A stretch of 39,992 nucleotides of DNA from Gammaproteobacteria bacterium (GCA_018816095.1 JAHIWP010000019.1:1-39992), one strand, 5' to 3'; shown: positions 25,462 through 39,862, counted from the first letter of the stretch. Numbers and translations: made by a program. Notes: generated by a model not told the origin, from the sequence alone.

Positions 25462-25490
25462 TTGCGCTTCTGTCAAGACTGTTATTTAAT
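25462..25490 (+). promoter_or_regulatory. Putative pilM operon promoter
   Basis: TTGCGC (25462-25467), a 17-nt spacer and TTTAAT (25485-25490) lie 53 nt before the pilM GTG in the gap shared with ponA. Prediction by eye; it would drive pilMNOPQ and possibly aroKB. Confidence 0.4.
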
Positions 25491-25515
25491 GTGAAAAAAC
25501 ATAAATAGTCCGTAA

Positions 25516-26606
<1,091 letters not shown>

Positions 26607-26607
<1 letters not shown>

Positions 26608-27179
26608 TGGCGCGGATTAACTTACTCCCATGGCGCGAGCAATTACGTGAAGAGCGTAAACAGCGCTTTTTAGTAACGCTCGCTGGTGTGTTCATTGTTG
26701 CGGCCGGCGCTGTGTTTCTGGGTGATCAATACCTAAACAGTGCTATCGAGCAACAAACAGCTCGAAATGAATTCGTGCGCAAAGAAATTGCGGTTCTGGA
26801 TGCGCGGATCAAAGAAATCAGTGAGCTGAAAACCCGTCGGCAGCAGCTTCTAGAGCGAATGAAGATTATTCAGGATCTTCAGGGTAATCGACCGATTATC
26901 GGTCGTGTGTTTGATCAGTTGGTTCGAACGTTGCCAGATGGTGTGCATTTTACTGGCGTGAAAATGACAGCGAAAAATATCGCTATCGTGGGCGCTGCCG
27001 AATCAAACAATCGTGTATCAAATTTGATGCGTAATTTAGATGCGTCGGAGTGGTTGACTGCGCCAAACCTAACTGAGGTTAAATCTGTCACGGCAGGGGC
27101 GATTGATCAGGCTAATGTCTTTCAATTGAGTGTTCAGCAGACCCAGCCTGCGCTCGCAGCAGAGGAGGCTAAGCAATGA
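26607..27179 (+). CDS. pilN: Type IV pilus assembly protein PilN
   Basis: Inner-membrane protein of 190 residues. The short cytoplasmic N terminus carries the conserved INLLPWREQ (residues 4-12), which inserts into PilM. A single membrane helix follows at about 22-42, then a coiled coil (about 45-95) and a ferredoxin-like periplasmic domain that pairs with PilO. The start overlaps the pilM stop (TAATG) and its stop overlaps the pilO start (ATGA), so translation is coupled. The base composition is clearly more AT-rich than the flanking metabolic genes. Confidence 0.96.
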
Positions 27180-27799
27180 GTCTTAATGATTCCTTAGAAA
27201 GCCTGCGCCAGATTGATTTGAATGATCTTGACTTCAATAACGTTGGCTCATGGCCTGCTGCGGTAAAATTTATCGCAGGTGCGTTGTTGTTGGTGGTTGT
27301 CGTAGCCTTAGGCTACAACTTTCACCTTAAAGACTTGCAAGCCAGCCTAGAGAGTAAGCAGGCTGAAGAGCTTGTCCTGAAAGAGCAGTTTTCAAGTAAA
27401 GCGTTCCAGGCTGCAAACCTAGACGCTTATAAAGAGCAGATGCAAGAAATGGAGGTTTCATTTGGCGCGCTTTTGAAGCAGTTACCAAGTGATACGGAAG
27501 TTCCTGGTTTGCTTGAAGACATAACGCGCACAGGCTTGGGGAGCGGTCTGGAATTTGAAGAGATCAAGCTTTTGCCCGAGGCGGCCCAGCAATTTTATAT
27601 AGAACTCCCAATACAAATCACTGTTGTGGGTGCCTATCACGACCTAGCTACCTTCGTCAGTGGTGTTGCGAGCCTTCCACGAATTGTTACGCTGCATGAC
27701 TTTGATCTTGTCCCGGCTAACGACAGTGGCTCATCTAAGTTGCGCATGAGCATATTGGCCAAGACTTATCGTTATAACGATAAGGGGGGAGTGCAGTGA
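27176..27799 (+). CDS. pilO: Type IV pilus assembly protein PilO
   Basis: Inner-membrane protein of 207 residues that forms the heterodimer with PilN and interacts with PilP. It has a cytoplasmic N terminus (about 1-28) with the NDLDFNNVGSWP segment, one membrane helix at about 31-48, a coiled coil (about 50-90), and a periplasmic ferredoxin-like domain with FYIELPIQITVVGAYHDLATF. The ATGA overlap with pilN and the GTGA overlap with pilP mark a tightly coupled operon. AT-rich composition: I count 21 G+C in 60 nt at 27181-27240. Confidence 0.96.
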   Translation: MSLNDSLESLRQIDLNDLDFNNVGSWPAAVKFIAGALLLVVVVALGYNFHLKDLQASLESKQAEELVLKEQFSSKAFQAANLDAYKEQMQEMEVSFGALLKQLPSDTEVPGLLEDITRTGLGSGLEFEEIKLLPEAAQQFYIELPIQITVVGAYHDLATFVSGVASLPRIVTLHDFDLVPANDSGSSKLRMSILAKTYRYNDKGGVQ

Positions 27800-28320
27800 G
27801 GTTTCTTAAGCCTGTATTGGCCTTGTCATTTCTGATCGTCTCTGGCTGTGACAGCCACGGCAATTTTTCTGATCTTCAAGCTTACATGGATGAAGTGCGT
27901 GCTCGTCCTAAGGGCGAGATTGAGCCATTACCCACATTTCAACCCTATGAAAGTTTTACCTATAGCGCTGCTGCCTTAAGAAGTCCGTTTCAACCCCCAG
28001 TTAAGCTGGAAATGGCTGAGAGGCAAAAGGGTTCCAAGGATGTGAAACCTGATGAGGCACGCACAAAACAGTTTCTTGAAGGCTTTAATATAGAAACTTT
28101 TATTATGGTCGGTACCTTAGCGAATGATTCAGGCGCTTTTGCCCTCGTGAGTGGTGCAGGTGGCGTTCATCGGGTTCGAGTCGGTGATTATCTGGGTCGT
28201 AACCATGGGCGAATAATTGCCATAGACGAATCAAGAGTTGATGTAATTGAAATCGTTCCGGATGGCGAGGGTGGTTGGTTAGAGCGGCCGCGCAGCTTGT
28301 CCCTTAAGGAGCGCTCTTAA
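27796..28320 (+). CDS. pilP: Type IV pilus assembly lipoprotein PilP
   Basis: Inner-membrane lipoprotein of 174 residues that bridges PilNO to the PilQ secretin. The signal sequence ends in the lipobox IVSGC with the lipidated cysteine at residue 18. An unstructured linker with LRSPFQPP follows, the segment that contacts PilNO in other species. The C-terminal beta-domain includes FIMVGTLANDSGAFALV, HRVRVGDYLGRNHGRI and VDVIEIVPDG. The start is a GTG overlapping the pilO stop (GTGA), with GGGGGGAG 5 nt upstream. Confidence 0.95.
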   Translation: MRFLKPVLALSFLIVSGCDSHGNFSDLQAYMDEVRARPKGEIEPLPTFQPYESFTYSAAALRSPFQPPVKLEMAERQKGSKDVKPDEARTKQFLEGFNIETFIMVGTLANDSGAFALVSGAGGVHRVRVGDYLGRNHGRIIAIDESRVDVIEIVPDGEGGWLERPRSLSLKERS

Positions 28321-28336
28321 ACAGAGCGGAGTGACT

Positions 28337-30484
28337 ATGAAAAAAAATAACCGATCTGCTCAGTGGAATATGATCATGAACATATCCCCCTCTTTTTTAG
28401 GGCTTTCACTCTTGGCGGCACTTTTTTCGCCATCCTTAATGGCTGCTGATCTGCAAGCGCTTGATGTTTCTGCTTTGCCAGGTGATCGCGTCGAATTAAA
28501 GCTGACATTTGACGAGCCTGTGCTCGCTCCGCGAGGTTATACCATCGAGCAGCCAGCGCGTATTGCGCTTGATTTGCCGGGGGTTTCTAACAAGCTAGGT
28601 GCAAAGACCAGAGAGCTCGGCGTAGGTAATGCGCGAAGTGTCACTGTTGTTGAGGCAAAAGACCGAACGCGACTGATCATAAACCTGACCAGCCTGTCTC
28701 CATATAGCACCCGTTCAGAGGGGAGCAGCATTTTTGTGGTGGTGGGGGAAGGGAGTGTTAATGCCGCGCCTAATGCTCAGCCGGTGCCGACTGCACCAGT
28801 TGCGACGGCTAAAAAATATGTGCCTCAGTCCAACACTATTAGCAATATTGACTTTCAACGTGGAGAACTAGGCGAGGGTAATGTTGTTATTACCTTATCC
28901 GATGCCTCTGTCAGTCCTGATATACAAGACCAAGGCGGGAAAATCCGCTTGGATTTTGCCGGTACGCAATTACCTGAGTCGCTCAGGGTAAAACTAGATG
29001 TGAAAGATTTTGCAACTCCCGTTCAGTTCGTTAGTGCGACAGGTACCGCCAATAAGGCAAGTATTCTTATTGAGCCGTCGGGCGTCTATGACTACCTAGC
29101 TTACCAGGCGGATAATAAGCTCACTATCAGTGTGAAGCCATTGACCCAAGAGCAAGCTGAGCAGCGTAAGGCGGATAGTTTCTCTTACACGGGTGAAAAG
29201 CTTTCTCTTAACTTCCAAGATATCGATGTTCGTTCTGTCTTGCAGTTGATTGCAGACTTTACCGACCTGAATTTGGTTGCCAGTGACACGGTTGCAGGAA
29301 ATATTACCTTGCGCCTGCAAAACGTACCGTGGGATCAGGCTCTCGACCTTGTGCTCAAAACCAAAGGTCTGGATAAGCGGAAAGTCGGTAATGTCCTGCT
29401 AGTTGCGCCGGCTGACGAGATAGCCGCACGTGAGCGTCAAGAGCTTGAATCAAAGAAGCAGGTTGCAGAGCTTGCACCTTTGCGCCGTGAGCTTATTCAA
29501 GTGAATTACGCCAAAGCCTCTGATATGGCTCAGCTTTTCCAGTCCGTAACCAGTGCCGATGGTGCTGTGGCTGATCGTGGTTCAGTGACTGTTGATGACC
29601 GGACCAACAGTATTATTGCTTACCAAACCCAAGAGCGACTTGATGAGCTGCGTCGCATCATTGCGCAGCTTGATGTGGCTGTGCGCCAGGTCATGATCGA
29701 GGCGCGGATTGTTGAGGCGAACGTCGATTACGACAAAGCCTTGGGTGTGCGCTGGGGTGGTGCGGCCACGCGTGGGAACTGGAGTGCATACGGTAAAGAT
29801 GGAGCCCAATCGTTTAATGATGATGGGCAGCGGCTTTTGCCAGGTACGGATACTGTCGGTGGGTTCACTCTTGAGGATGGCGTAGCACCTGTTCCATTTG
29901 TAGATATGGGCGTGTTGGGGAGCACATCGGGTATAGGTATTGGCTTCTTGACCGATAATATTGTTCTAGATCTTCAGCTGTCTGCGATGGAGAAAACTGG
30001 TAACGGCGAGATTATTTCGCAGCCGAAAGTTGTGACCTCTGACAAGGAAACGGCGAAGATCCTCAAGGGCTCCGAGATTCCTTATCAACAGGCAAGCTCC
30101 AGCGGTGCAAGCACAACTTCATTTAAAGAGGCGGCCCTGTCCCTAGAAGTTACGCCACAAATTACCCCGGATAATCGAATCATCATGGAAGTTAAGGTCA
30201 CCAAAGATGCGCCGGACTTTGCCCGTGCGCTGAATGGTGTGCCGCCGATTAACAAGAACGAAGTTAACGCCAAGGTTCTCGTGAGCGATGGCGAAACAAT
30301 TGTTCTTGGTGGCGTGTTCTCAAATACCCAAACTAAAGGAGTCGAGAAGGTGCCTTTCCTCGGTGATCTGCCTTACTTGGGCCGTCTGTTCCGTCGCGAT
30401 ATTGTTCAGGATAATAAATCTGAACTCTTGGTGTTCCTCACACCGCGCATCATGAACAACCAAGCAATTGCGGTGAGTCGTTGA
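28337..30484 (+). CDS. pilQ: Type IV pilus secretin PilQ
   Basis: Outer-membrane secretin of 715 residues that forms the channel through which the pilus passes. It has a signal peptide ending near SLMAA, two N-terminal AMIN-type domains that bind peptidoglycan (about residues 40-260), and an STN/N0 domain ([25 protein letters not shown]). An N1 domain follows ([17 protein letters not shown]), and the C-terminal secretin core has [41 protein letters not shown] and [15 protein letters not shown]. The ATG at 28337 with GGAG (28328-28331) is chosen over the in-frame GTG at 28331, which overlaps that Shine-Dalgarno sequence. The aroK start follows 4 nt after the stop. Confidence 0.97.
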   Translation: MKKNNRSAQWNMIMNISPSFLGLSLLAALFSPSLMAADLQALDVSALPGDRVELKLTFDEPVLAPRGYTIEQPARIALDLPGVSNKLGAKTRELGVGNARSVTVVEAKDRTRLIINLTSLSPYSTRSEGSSIFVVVGEGSVNAAPNAQPVPTAPVATAKKYVPQSNTISNIDFQRGELGEGNVVITLSDASVSPDIQDQGGKIRLDFAGTQLPESLRVKLDVKDFATPVQFVSATGTANKASILIEPSGVYDYLAYQADNKLTISVKPLTQEQAEQRKADSFSYTGEKLSLNFQDIDVRSVLQLIADFTDLNLVASDTVAGNITLRLQNVPWDQALDLVLKTKGLDKRKVGNVLLVAPADEIAARERQELESKKQVAELAPLRRELIQVNYAKASDMAQLFQSVTSADGAVADRGSVTVDDRTNSIIAYQTQERLDELRRIIAQLDVAVRQVMIEARIVEANVDYDKALGVRWGGAATRGNWSAYGKDGAQSFNDDGQRLLPGTDTVGGFTLEDGVAPVPFVDMGVLGSTSGIGIGFLTDNIVLDLQLSAMEKTGNGEIISQPKVVTSDKETAKILKGSEIPYQQASSSGASTTSFKEAALSLEVTPQITPDNRIIMEVKVTKDAPDFARALNGVPPINKNEVNAKVLVSDGETIVLGGVFSNTQTKGVEKVPFLGDLPYLGRLFRRDIVQDNKSELLVFLTPRIMNNQAIAVSR

Positions 30485-30488
30485 TCTG

Positions 30489-31007
30489 GTGCGTAATTTG
30501 ATCCTCGTTGGCCCGATGGGTGCTGGTAAAAGCACCATCGGGCGCTTGCTTGCCAAAGAGTTGCGCTTGCCGTTCAAAGACTCTGATAAAGAGATTGAGC
30601 AGCGTACGGGTGCGGATATTCCCTGGATTTTTGATGTGGAAGGCGAACAGGGTTTTCGTGAGCGTGAGCAGGCGGTAATCGAAGAGCTTTGTGATGTAGA
30701 GGGTATGGTTTTGGCAACGGGAGGCGGGGCGGTAATGCGCGCCGAAAATCGCGCTGCCTTGAGGCGGGGTGGTCATGTGGTTTATCTGCATGCTTCTGTT
30801 GAACAGCAGGTAGACCGAACCTCGCGTGACCGTAATCGTCCGCTACTGCGCGCTGCAGATCCCGGCAAAATATTAGCTGAGCTGTTCGCGCTGCGTGATC
30901 CGCTTTACCGAGAAATTGCCGATGTGGTGGTCGAGACTGACGAGCGTCCGCCGCGGCTGGTGGTGCAAGAGATCCTTGAGCGTCTCGAGGCGCTTTCTCC
31001 CCGTTAA
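30489..31007 (+). CDS. aroK: Shikimate kinase
   Basis: Small P-loop kinase of 172 residues that phosphorylates shikimate to shikimate 3-phosphate in aromatic amino acid synthesis. Walker A is GPMGAGKS (8-15). Next come [32 protein letters not shown] (shikimate-binding region with the conserved Asp and Arg), the GGGAVM loop, and the lid with [10 protein letters not shown]. The start is GTG, 4 nt after the pilQ stop, so it is probably cotranscribed with the pilus genes, a linkage conserved across gammaproteobacteria. Confidence 0.97.
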   Translation: MRNLILVGPMGAGKSTIGRLLAKELRLPFKDSDKEIEQRTGADIPWIFDVEGEQGFREREQAVIEELCDVEGMVLATGGGAVMRAENRAALRRGGHVVYLHASVEQQVDRTSRDRNRPLLRAADPGKILAELFALRDPLYREIADVVVETDERPPRLVVQEILERLEALSPR

Positions 31008-31058
31008 AGCGCAGGCTGAACTGCGCTATTCTAGGTCCCTTTATAGCTTGGGGGCTTT

Positions 31059-32162
31059 ATGCAGACTCTTCATGTCGATCTTGGTGAACGCAGCTACCCG
31101 ATCTATATCGGGGCTGAGATGTTGGCTCGTGGTGATTTGCTGGCAGCGCACATCATTGGTCGGCAAGTTGCGATAGTCACGAATGAGACCGTTGCTCCTT
31201 TGTATCTGGCTGCACTTGAGCGTTCGCTCGCCGATCGCGTGATTGCCACGGTGGTTTTGCCCGATGGTGAAAGCTATAAAACTTGGGAAACCCTGCAGCT
31301 AATTTTTGATGGCTTGCTGGGCGCGCGGCATGATCGAGGTACTACGGTAATTGCCTTGGGTGGCGGTGTAATTGGCGATATGGCGGGGTTTGCGGCTGCT
31401 TGCTACCAGCGCGGCGTTAACTTTATCCAAGTGCCCACCACGCTGTTATCGCAGGTCGACTCATCCGTGGGAGGTAAAACCGGCATTAACCATCCGCTGG
31501 GCAAAAATATGGTGGGAGCTTTCTACCAGCCTCAAGCGGTGTTGATCGACACCAATACCCTGACCACCTTGCCTGCTCGCGAGCTGTCTGCGGGATTAGC
31601 TGAGGTGATCAAGTACGGCTTGATCTGCGACGAATCATTCTTGTCCTGGCTAGAGGTGCATATGCCTGACCTGCGTGCCCTTGATCAGGCGGCGCTGACT
31701 ACGGCGATTGCCCATTCGTGCGCTGCAAAAGCGCGCGTTGTGGCGGCTGATGAGCGTGAGTCTGGGGTGCGTGCGACATTGAATCTGGGGCATACCTTTG
31801 GTCATGCCATTGAGACGCACCAGGGGTATGGTGTCTGGCTGCATGGTGAGGCGGTTGCGGCGGGTACAGTGATGGCGCTGGATATGTCCGAGCGCCTGGG
31901 CTGGATTACACAGGCCGAACGTGAGCGTGCCGTTCGCTTGTTTATCGCTGCGGGCTTGCCGGTTGTTCCGCCTGAGGATATGACTCCTGAGGACTTTATG
32001 GCGCATATGGCGGTCGACAAGAAGGTGCTTGATGGCAAGTTGCGGTTGGTCCTATTGCGCGGCTTGGGGCAGGCGACTGTGACGGGTGATTTCCCCCGCG
32101 AAATTTTGAATGCCACGCTGAATGCAGACTATGCGGCGCAGCTGGCTCAGCTTAAAAAATAA
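31059..32162 (+). CDS. aroB: 3-dehydroquinate synthase
   Basis: NAD- and divalent-metal-dependent enzyme of 367 residues that cyclises DAHP to 3-dehydroquinate, the second step of the shikimate pathway. Visible motifs are [12 protein letters not shown], the nucleotide loop [50 protein letters not shown], and the metal ligands in [12 protein letters not shown] and HGEAVAAG. The ATG lies 51 nt after aroK with a G-rich ribosome site (GGGGG). aroK-aroB-damX is the usual order. Confidence 0.97.
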   Translation: MQTLHVDLGERSYPIYIGAEMLARGDLLAAHIIGRQVAIVTNETVAPLYLAALERSLADRVIATVVLPDGESYKTWETLQLIFDGLLGARHDRGTTVIALGGGVIGDMAGFAAACYQRGVNFIQVPTTLLSQVDSSVGGKTGINHPLGKNMVGAFYQPQAVLIDTNTLTTLPARELSAGLAEVIKYGLICDESFLSWLEVHMPDLRALDQAALTTAIAHSCAAKARVVAADERESGVRATLNLGHTFGHAIETHQGYGVWLHGEAVAAGTVMALDMSERLGWITQAERERAVRLFIAAGLPVVPPEDMTPEDFMAHMAVDKKVLDGKLRLVLLRGLGQATVTGDFPREILNATLNADYAAQLAQLKK

Positions 32163-32172
32163 CGAGTACCCC

Positions 32173-33678
32173 ATGACAAGTTTGCATGCTGACGAGGCGT
32201 TTCTCGACCATTACCAGTTCACTCACGATCCCTTTGCTTCGCGGGTTCCGGGGTTTAAGTTCTTTCCGGCGCAGCGTAAGCCTGTGCTGGGGCAGTTGCA
32301 CCATCTAGCACGCTACAGCCAGTTGTTGTTGGTGGTTAGCGGTCCGGAGGGCAGCGGTAAAACGCTGCTGCGCCAGGCGCTGGTCGCGAGCGCCAACAAG
32401 CAGACGGTGCAGAGTGTGGTGGTGTCTGCTAAGGGCGCGTCTGACCCCGCAAGCATTTTGCGTCAGGTCGCGCAGGGTATTCAGGTTCAGCGTCCGGAGT
32501 TGTCAGCCATTCTTGCCCAGGTTGGGCAGTTGGCGCTAACTGGGCAAGAAGTTTACGTACTGGTTGATGATGCTGAGGAGCTTAGCGATGCTGCGCTTAG
32601 CACTCTTTTAAGCCTCGCTGCGGGTAGCGCAGAGGGGCGTCCGCATGTGTTTTTGTTTGCCGAGACTCAGCTGTTGTCGCGTCTTGAGCCGTTGGCTGAA
32701 GGCGAAGAGTGTTTTCATGTCATTGAGTTGCAACCTTACAGCGAGGACGAAACGCGTGAGTATCTGGCTCAGCGCCTTGAAGGGGCGGCGCAGGGCATTG
32801 AAGTGCTCAGTGACGATCAGGTCGCTGAGATTTACGCGCAGTCTGAAGGTTGGCCAGGGTTAATCAATCAAGTCGCGCGGGAATCGTTGGTTGAGGCAAT
32901 GCTGGCGCAGCGCAGTGCCGCAAGCCGCGGTGGGTTTTCTTTCAGCTTGCCGCGCAAGCATCTGCTTGCTCTCTGTGTGGTTGCTATTGGGGTTCTGGCT
33001 GCTTGGTTTATGCAGGGGCGGGTCGATAAAGATGTTGCGGCGCCGACCATTGCGCAGTTGCCCCTCGGTGAGGCGGCACCTCCTGCGGTGGTTGCGCCGG
33101 CTGCGACTGATGCGGTTGCACCTGCGATCCAGTTCGAGGGCGCAAGTCAGCCATTGCCGCTGCCTCTGGTGGGCGAGGCGCAGCCTGTTATTCGTGAGCC
33201 TTTAGCGCAAGCTGCAGGCTTGAGTGGTGCGGAAGAGGCCGAGGGCGTTTCGGATACTGCGAGCATTGCAATGGAGCCTGCGCCTGTAGAAGTGGCGAGC
33301 GTTGCGGTTGCGCCTGTGGTTGCTGAAGTGGCGAAGGCTGCTCCGCCAGTGGCGCCACCTGCAGCGCCTGCAATCATCAAGCCGGTTGCCGCTGGTGGAT
33401 GGTATGCCACTCAGGCGGGCTCGCGTTTTACCTTGCAGATACTCGGCGCTCGTTCGGAAAGCGCTGCTCAAGCGTTTGTAAAAGCCAATGGTGCGGATTA
33501 CCACTATTTCAAGAAGCAGCATCAGGGTAAGCCGCTTTATGTGGTGACCTATGGCAGCTTCAGTAGCCGAGACGCGGCGCAGGCGGCCTTGCGCGCTTTG
33601 CCGGCCAAGGTTCAGGCGGGTAAGCCGTGGCCGCGCAACTTCGCCGGCATCCAGCAGGAGATTGCTCAGGCGCGTTGA
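32173..33678 (+). CDS. DamX-like AAA ATPase with SPOR domain
   Basis: Inner-membrane protein of 501 residues, counterpart of P. aeruginosa PA5037 and related in position and layout to DamX. An N-terminal ExeA/AAA-type ATPase domain carries Walker A GPEGSGKT (57-64) and a Walker B-like YVLVDDAEEL (128-137). One membrane helix lies at about 263-281, then a ~130-residue Ala/Pro/Val-rich periplasmic linker. A C-terminal SPOR domain (about 418-495; FTLQILGARSESAAQAFV, YVVTYGSFSSRDAAQAAL) in this family binds denuded glycan at the septum. It starts 10 nt after aroB. Enterobacterial DamX lacks an N-terminal ATPase of this kind as far as I recall, so DamX is used loosely. Confidence 0.85.
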   Translation: MTSLHADEAFLDHYQFTHDPFASRVPGFKFFPAQRKPVLGQLHHLARYSQLLLVVSGPEGSGKTLLRQALVASANKQTVQSVVVSAKGASDPASILRQVAQGIQVQRPELSAILAQVGQLALTGQEVYVLVDDAEELSDAALSTLLSLAAGSAEGRPHVFLFAETQLLSRLEPLAEGEECFHVIELQPYSEDETREYLAQRLEGAAQGIEVLSDDQVAEIYAQSEGWPGLINQVARESLVEAMLAQRSAASRGGFSFSLPRKHLLALCVVAIGVLAAWFMQGRVDKDVAAPTIAQLPLGEAAPPAVVAPAATDAVAPAIQFEGASQPLPLPLVGEAQPVIREPLAQAAGLSGAEEAEGVSDTASIAMEPAPVEVASVAVAPVVAEVAKAAPPVAPPAAPAIIKPVAAGGWYATQAGSRFTLQILGARSESAAQAFVKANGADYHYFKKQHQGKPLYVVTYGSFSSRDAAQAALRALPAKVQAGKPWPRNFAGIQQEIAQAR

Positions 33679-33768
33679 TATAGAGCTGACCCGCTGGTCG
33701 ATAGCACGACCTTGCAGTCTTATCCTTCGCTTTAGCGACATAAGCTTTCATATTTTCGCCAGCTGGGT

Positions 33769-33797
33769 TTGTGGCGGCCTGAGTGGATATGTACAAT
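33769..33797 (+). promoter_or_regulatory. Putative sigma-70 promoter for gltB
   Basis: TTGTGG (33769-33774), a 17-nt spacer and TACAAT (33792-33797, five of six consensus bases) lie about 107 nt before the gltB ATG in the 225-nt gap after the SPOR-protein gene. The gap shows no other clear structure to me. Confidence 0.55.
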
Positions 33798-33903
33798 GGC
33801 TGCCCTTTCGCCTGCGCAAAGCTGGTGCTTTGCCCTGCGCGCACGGTAAGTTATTGAATTAGAAAGTAATTGCCTTGCAAAAGGCCGTCTGGTGAGAGTC
33901 CCT

Positions 33904-36900
33904 ATGAAAGCAGGTTTGTACCGTCCTGATGAGTTCAAGGATAACTGCGGCTTCGGCCTAATCGCCCACATGCAGGGTGAGGCTAGCCATCACCTGCTGC
34001 AGACCGCGATTGAAGCCCTGACATGCATGACCCACCGTGGCGGCATCAATGCCGACGGTAAAACCGGTGACGGTTGCGGTCTGCTGATCCAGAAGCCTGA
34101 TGCTTTCCTGCGGGCCATGGCCAAGCAGCATTTTGCCGCCGAACTGCCCAAGCAGTACGCCGTCGGTATGGTGTTCCTCAACCAAGACCCGGTGAAAGCC
34201 GAGGCTGCACGCGAGAACATGAATCGCGAGATTCTCGCGGCCGGCCTGAGCCTGGTTGGCTGGCGCAAAGTGCCGATCGATACCAGCGTGCTCGGGCGGC
34301 TTGCCCTTGAGCGCCTGCCGCAGATCGAGCAGGTGTTTATCGGTGGCGAAGGCCTGTCTGACCAGGAATTTGCGATCAAGCTGTTCAGTGCCCGTCGTCG
34401 TTCGTCGGTGGCCAACGCCGCGGATAGCGATCACTACATCTGCAGCTTTTCGCACAAGACCATCATCTACAAAGGCCTGATGATGCCGGCCGATCTGCAG
34501 CAGTTTTACCCGGATCTGGGTGACGAGCGTCTGCAGACCGCCATTTGCGTATTCCACCAGCGCTTCTCGACCAATACCCTGCCGAAGTGGCCGCTGGCTC
34601 AGCCGTTCCGCTTTCTCGCGCACAACGGTGAAATCAACACCATCACCGGTAACCGCAACTGGGCGCAGGCGCGCCGCCTGAAGTTCGCCAACGATCAGAT
34701 CTTTGATCTGGACGATCTCGGCCCGCTGGTTAACCGCGTCGGTTCCGACTCTTCGAGCATGGACAACATGCTCGAACTGATGGTCACCGGTGGTATCGAC
34801 CTGTTCCGCGGCGTGCGCATGCTTATTCCGCCAGCCTGGCAGAACGTCGAGACCATGGACGCCGACCTGCGTGCGTTCTACGAATACAACTCCATGCACA
34901 TGGAGCCTTGGGATGGGCCGGCCGGTGTAGTACTCACCGACGGTCGTCATGCGGTCTGCCTGCTCGACCGTAACGGTCTGCGCCCGGCACGCTGGGTCAC
35001 CACCAAGAATGGCTACATCACCCTGGCCTCAGAAATCGGCGTGTGGAACTACCAGCCGGAAGACGTGCTGGCCAAAGGCCGCGTTGGTCCGGGGCAGATC
35101 CTCGCGGTGGACACTGAAACCGGGCAGATTCTCGGTAGCGATGACATCGACAACCGCTTGAAGTCGCGCCACCCCTACAAACAGTGGATGCGCAAAAGCG
35201 CTCAGCGCATTCGCGCGACCCTGGAAGACCGTGACCACGGCTCGGCGTTCTACGACCAGAACCAGCTCAAGCAGTACATGAAGATGTACCAGGTCACCTT
35301 TGAGGAGCGTGATCAGGTGCTGCGCCCGCTGGGTGAGCAAGGCCAGGAAGCAGTCGGTTCGATGGGTGATGACACGCCGATGGCAGTGCTCAGCCAGCGT
35401 GTGCGTTCGCCGTACGACTACTTCCGTCAGCAGTTCGCGCAGGTTACCAACCCGCCGATCGACCCGCTGCGTGAAGCCATCGTCATGTCGCTGGAGATCT
35501 GCCTCGGTGCCGAGCGCAATATCTTCGAAGAGTCGCCCGAGCACGCCGCACGGGTGATTCTCAGCAGCCCGGTGATCTCGCCGGCCAAGTGGCGCGCGTT
35601 GATGAACCTGGATCGTCCGGGCTTTGAGCGCCATTTGATCGACATGAACTACGACGAGTCGATGGGCCTGGAAGCCGCTGTGCGCAACATGGCCGATCAG
35701 GCTGAAGAAGCCGTGCGCGCCGGTAAGGTGCTGCTGGTCCTGTCTGATCGCCATATCGCGCCGGGCAAATTGCCGGCTCACGCCTCCCTGGTTACCGGTG
35801 CGATTCACCACCGCTTGACCGAGAAAGGTTTGCGTTGCGATTGCAACATCCTGGTCGAGACCGCCACTGCTCGCGACCCGCACCACTACGCGGTGCTGCT
35901 CGGCTTCGGCGCGTCAGCGGTCTACCCGTTCCTCGCCTACGAAGTGTTGGGTGATCTGATTCGCACCGGCGAAGTGCTGGGCGATCTGTATGAAGTCTTC
36001 AAGTATTACCGCAAAGGCATCTCCAAAGGCCTGCTGAAGATTCTCTCGAAGATGGGCATCTCCACGGTTGCCTCGTACCGCGGCGCGCAGCTGTTTGAGG
36101 CGGTCGGCCTGGCTGATGACGTCACCGAGCTGTGCTTCCGTGGTGTGGCCAGCCGCATCAAGGGCGCGCGCTTTGTCGATATCGAAGCCGAGCAGAAGTT
36201 GCTGGCGGTTGAAGCGTGGAATGCGCGCAAGTCGATCCAGCAAGGTGGTTTGCTCAAGTTCGTCTACGGTGGCGAGTACCACGCCTACAACCCGGATGTG
36301 GTGAACACCCTGCAGGCTGCTGTGCAGCAGGGCAGCTACGAGAAGTTCAAGGAATACACCACGCTGGTGGATACCCGTCCGGTGTCGATGCTGCGCGACT
36401 TGCTGCAACTGAAGCTGGCCGACCAGCCGTTGCCGCTGGAGCAGGTTGAGCCGCTGGGTGAGATTCTCAAGCGCTTCGACTCCGCCGGTATTTCTCTGGG
36501 CGCGCTGTCGCCGGAAGCCCACGAAGCCATTGCCGAAGCGATGAACCGCCTGGGTGCGCGTTCCAACTCCGGTGAGGGCGGTGAAGACCCAGCCCGTTAC
36601 GGCACCGTGCGCAGCTCGAAAATCAAGCAAGTGGCCACTGGTCGTTTCGGCGTCACGCCGGAATACCTGGTCAACGCTGAAGTGCTGCAGATCAAAGTGG
36701 CCCAGGGCGCCAAGCCTGGCGAGGGTGGTCAGCTTCCGGGTGGCAAGGTCAACGGCCTCATCGCCAAGCTGCGTTACGCGGTGCCGGGTGTGACCCTGAT
36801 TTCGCCGCCGCCGCACCACGATATCTATTCCATTGAAGACCTGGCGCAGCTGATCTATGACCTCAAGCAGGTCAATCCGCAGGCGCTGGTGTCGGTCAAG

Positions 36901-38352
36901 CTGGTAGCGGAAGCCGGTGTCGGCACTATCGCCGCCGGTGTGGCCAAGGCCTACGCTGACCTGATCACCATCTCCGGTTATGACGGCGGCACAGGCGCTT
37001 CGCCGCTGACCTCGATCAAGTACGCCGGTGCGCCGTGGGAACTCGGCCTGGCCGAAACCCACCAGACGCTGCGTGGCAACGACCTGCGCGGCAAGGTGCG
37101 GGTACAGACCGACGGCGGCCTGAAAACCGGCCTCGACGTGATCAAAGCCGCCATCCTTGGCGCCGAGAGCTTCGGTTTCGGTACTGCGCCGATGATTGCT
37201 CTGGGTTGTAAGTACCTGCGCATCTGTCACCTGAACAACTGCGCCACCGGCGTTGCGACGCAGAACGACAAGCTGCGCAAGGATCACTTCATCGGCACCG
37301 TCGAAATGGTGATGAACTTCTTCACCTACGTCGCCGAAGAAACCCGCGAGTGGCTGGCCAAGCTCGGTGTGCGCAGCCTGGAAGAGCTGATCGGGCGTAC
37401 CGATCTGCTCGACATGCTGCCGGGTGAAACCGACAAGCAGCAGCATCTGGACCTCACGCCGCTGCTGGGTAGCGATCACATTCCAGCGGACAAGCCACAG
37501 TTCTGCCTGGTTGACCGCAACCCACCCTTCGACGAAGGCCTGCTGGCCGAGAAGATGGTTGAGATGGCTAAGCCGGCGATTGATGCCGCGAGCGGCGCCG
37601 AGTTCGATCTGGACATCTGCAACTGCGACCGTTCCATTGGTGCCCGCGTATCTGGGGAAATCGCCCGCGTACACGGCAACCAGGGCATGGCTAAAGCGCC
37701 GATCACCTTCCGCTTCAAGGGCACTGCGGGCCAGAGCTTCGGTGTATGGAACGCCGGTGGTCTGAACCTCTATCTGGAAGGCGATGCCAACGACTACGTC
37801 GGCAAGGGCATGACTGGCGGCAAACTGGTGATCACCCCGCCGCAAGGCAGCCCGTTCAAGACCCAGGACAGCGCCATTATCGGCAACACCTGCCTGTACG
37901 GCGCCACTGGCGGCAAGCTGTTTGCGGCCGGTACTGCAGGCGAGCGTTTCGCCGTGCGTAACTCCGGTGCGCACACCGTTGTTGAAGGCACCGGTGACCA
38001 CTGCTGCGAATACATGACCGGCGGCTTTGTCTGCGTGCTGGGCAAGACCGGCTACAACTTCGGTTCGGGTATGACCGGTGGTTTCGCCTATGTGCTTGAC
38101 CAAGACAACAGCTTCTACGACCGGGTGAACCACGAGCTGGTGGAGATTCAGCGGATCAGTAACGAGGCGATGGAAGCCTACCGCACTCACCTGCAGCAGG
38201 TGCTGACGGAGTATGTGCAAGAAACATCGAGCGAGTGGGGCATCAACTTGCTGGAAAACCTGGACGACTACCTGCGCAAGTTCTGGCTGGTCAAGCCGAA
38301 GGCGGCAAGCCTGAAGTCGTTGCTCTCCAGCACCCGTGCCAACCCGCAATAA
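33904..38352 (+). CDS. gltB: Glutamate synthase (NADPH), large subunit
   Basis: Iron-sulfur flavoprotein of 1482 residues that transfers the glutamine amide nitrogen to 2-oxoglutarate, working with GltD. Maturation should expose C15 (KDNCGFG) as the N-terminal nucleophile of the class II amidotransferase domain after removal of a short propeptide. The central domain follows, then the FMN-binding synthase domain ([35 protein letters not shown]) with the 3Fe-4S cysteines in [15 protein letters not shown]. The C-terminal GXGXG beta-helix repeats follow ([33 protein letters not shown]). The ATG at 33904 matches the known P. aeruginosa start; a GTG four codons earlier is also in frame. gltD follows 34 nt downstream. 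Confidence 0.97.
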   Translation: MKAGLYRPDEFKDNCGFGLIAHMQGEASHHLLQTAIEALTCMTHRGGINADGKTGDGCGLLIQKPDAFLRAMAKQHFAAELPKQYAVGMVFLNQDPVKAEAARENMNREILAAGLSLVGWRKVPIDTSVLGRLALERLPQIEQVFIGGEGLSDQEFAIKLFSARRRSSVANAADSDHYICSFSHKTIIYKGLMMPADLQQFYPDLGDERLQTAICVFHQRFSTNTLPKWPLAQPFRFLAHNGEINTITGNRNWAQARRLKFANDQIFDLDDLGPLVNRVGSDSSSMDNMLELMVTGGIDLFRGVRMLIPPAWQNVETMDADLRAFYEYNSMHMEPWDGPAGVVLTDGRHAVCLLDRNGLRPARWVTTKNGYITLASEIGVWNYQPEDVLAKGRVGPGQILAVDTETGQILGSDDIDNRLKSRHPYKQWMRKSAQRIRATLEDRDHGSAFYDQNQLKQYMKMYQVTFEERDQVLRPLGEQGQEAVGSMGDDTPMAVLSQRVRSPYDYFRQQFAQVTNPPIDPLREAIVMSLEICLGAERNIFEESPEHAARVILSSPVISPAKWRALMNLDRPGFERHLIDMNYDESMGLEAAVRNMADQAEEAVRAGKVLLVLSDRHIAPGKLPAHASLVTGAIHHRLTEKGLRCDCNILVETATARDPHHYAVLLGFGASAVYPFLAYEVLGDLIRTGEVLGDLYEVFKYYRKGISKGLLKILSKMGISTVASYRGAQLFEAVGLADDVTELCFRGVASRIKGARFVDIEAEQKLLAVEAWNARKSIQQGGLLKFVYGGEYHAYNPDVVNTLQAAVQQGSYEKFKEYTTLVDTRPVSMLRDLLQLKLADQPLPLEQVEPLGEILKRFDSAGISLGALSPEAHEAIAEAMNRLGARSNSGEGGEDPARYGTVRSSKIKQVATGRFGVTPEYLVNAEVLQIKVAQGAKPGEGGQLPGGKVNGLIAKLRYAVPGVTLISPPPHHDIYSIEDLAQLIYDLKQVNPQALVSVKLVAEAGVGTIAAGVAKAYADLITISGYDGGTGASPLTSIKYAGAPWELGLAETHQTLRGNDLRGKVRVQTDGGLKTGLDVIKAAILGAESFGFGTAPMIALGCKYLRICHLNNCATGVATQNDKLRKDHFIGTVEMVMNFFTYVAEETREWLAKLGVRSLEELIGRTDLLDMLPGETDKQQHLDLTPLLGSDHIPADKPQFCLVDRNPPFDEGLLAEKMVEMAKPAIDAASGAEFDLDICNCDRSIGARVSGEIARVHGNQGMAKAPITFRFKGTAGQSFGVWNAGGLNLYLEGDANDYVGKGMTGGKLVITPPQGSPFKTQDSAIIGNTCLYGATGGKLFAAGTAGERFAVRNSGAHTVVEGTGDHCCEYMTGGFVCVLGKTGYNFGSGMTGGFAYVLDQDNSFYDRVNHELVEIQRISNEAMEAYRTHLQQVLTEYVQETSSEWGINLLENLDDYLRKFWLVKPKAASLKSLLSSTRANPQ

Positions 38353-38377
38353 GAATGCGCCTGAAGTGGTTTGATGA

Positions 38378-39805
<1,428 letters not shown>

Positions 39806-39831
39806 TTACCGAGCAGTGAGGTTGCAATAAA

Positions 39832-39862
39832 CAAAGCCAGCCTTAGGGCTGGCTTTGTCGTT
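39832..39862 (+). terminator. gltBD terminator, tail interrupted by intron
   Basis: CAAAGCCAGCC (39832-39842) pairs perfectly with GGCTGGCTTTG (39847-39857) around a TTAG loop, followed by TCGTT. The expected T-run appears cut short where the group II intron begins at 39863. Confidence 0.88.
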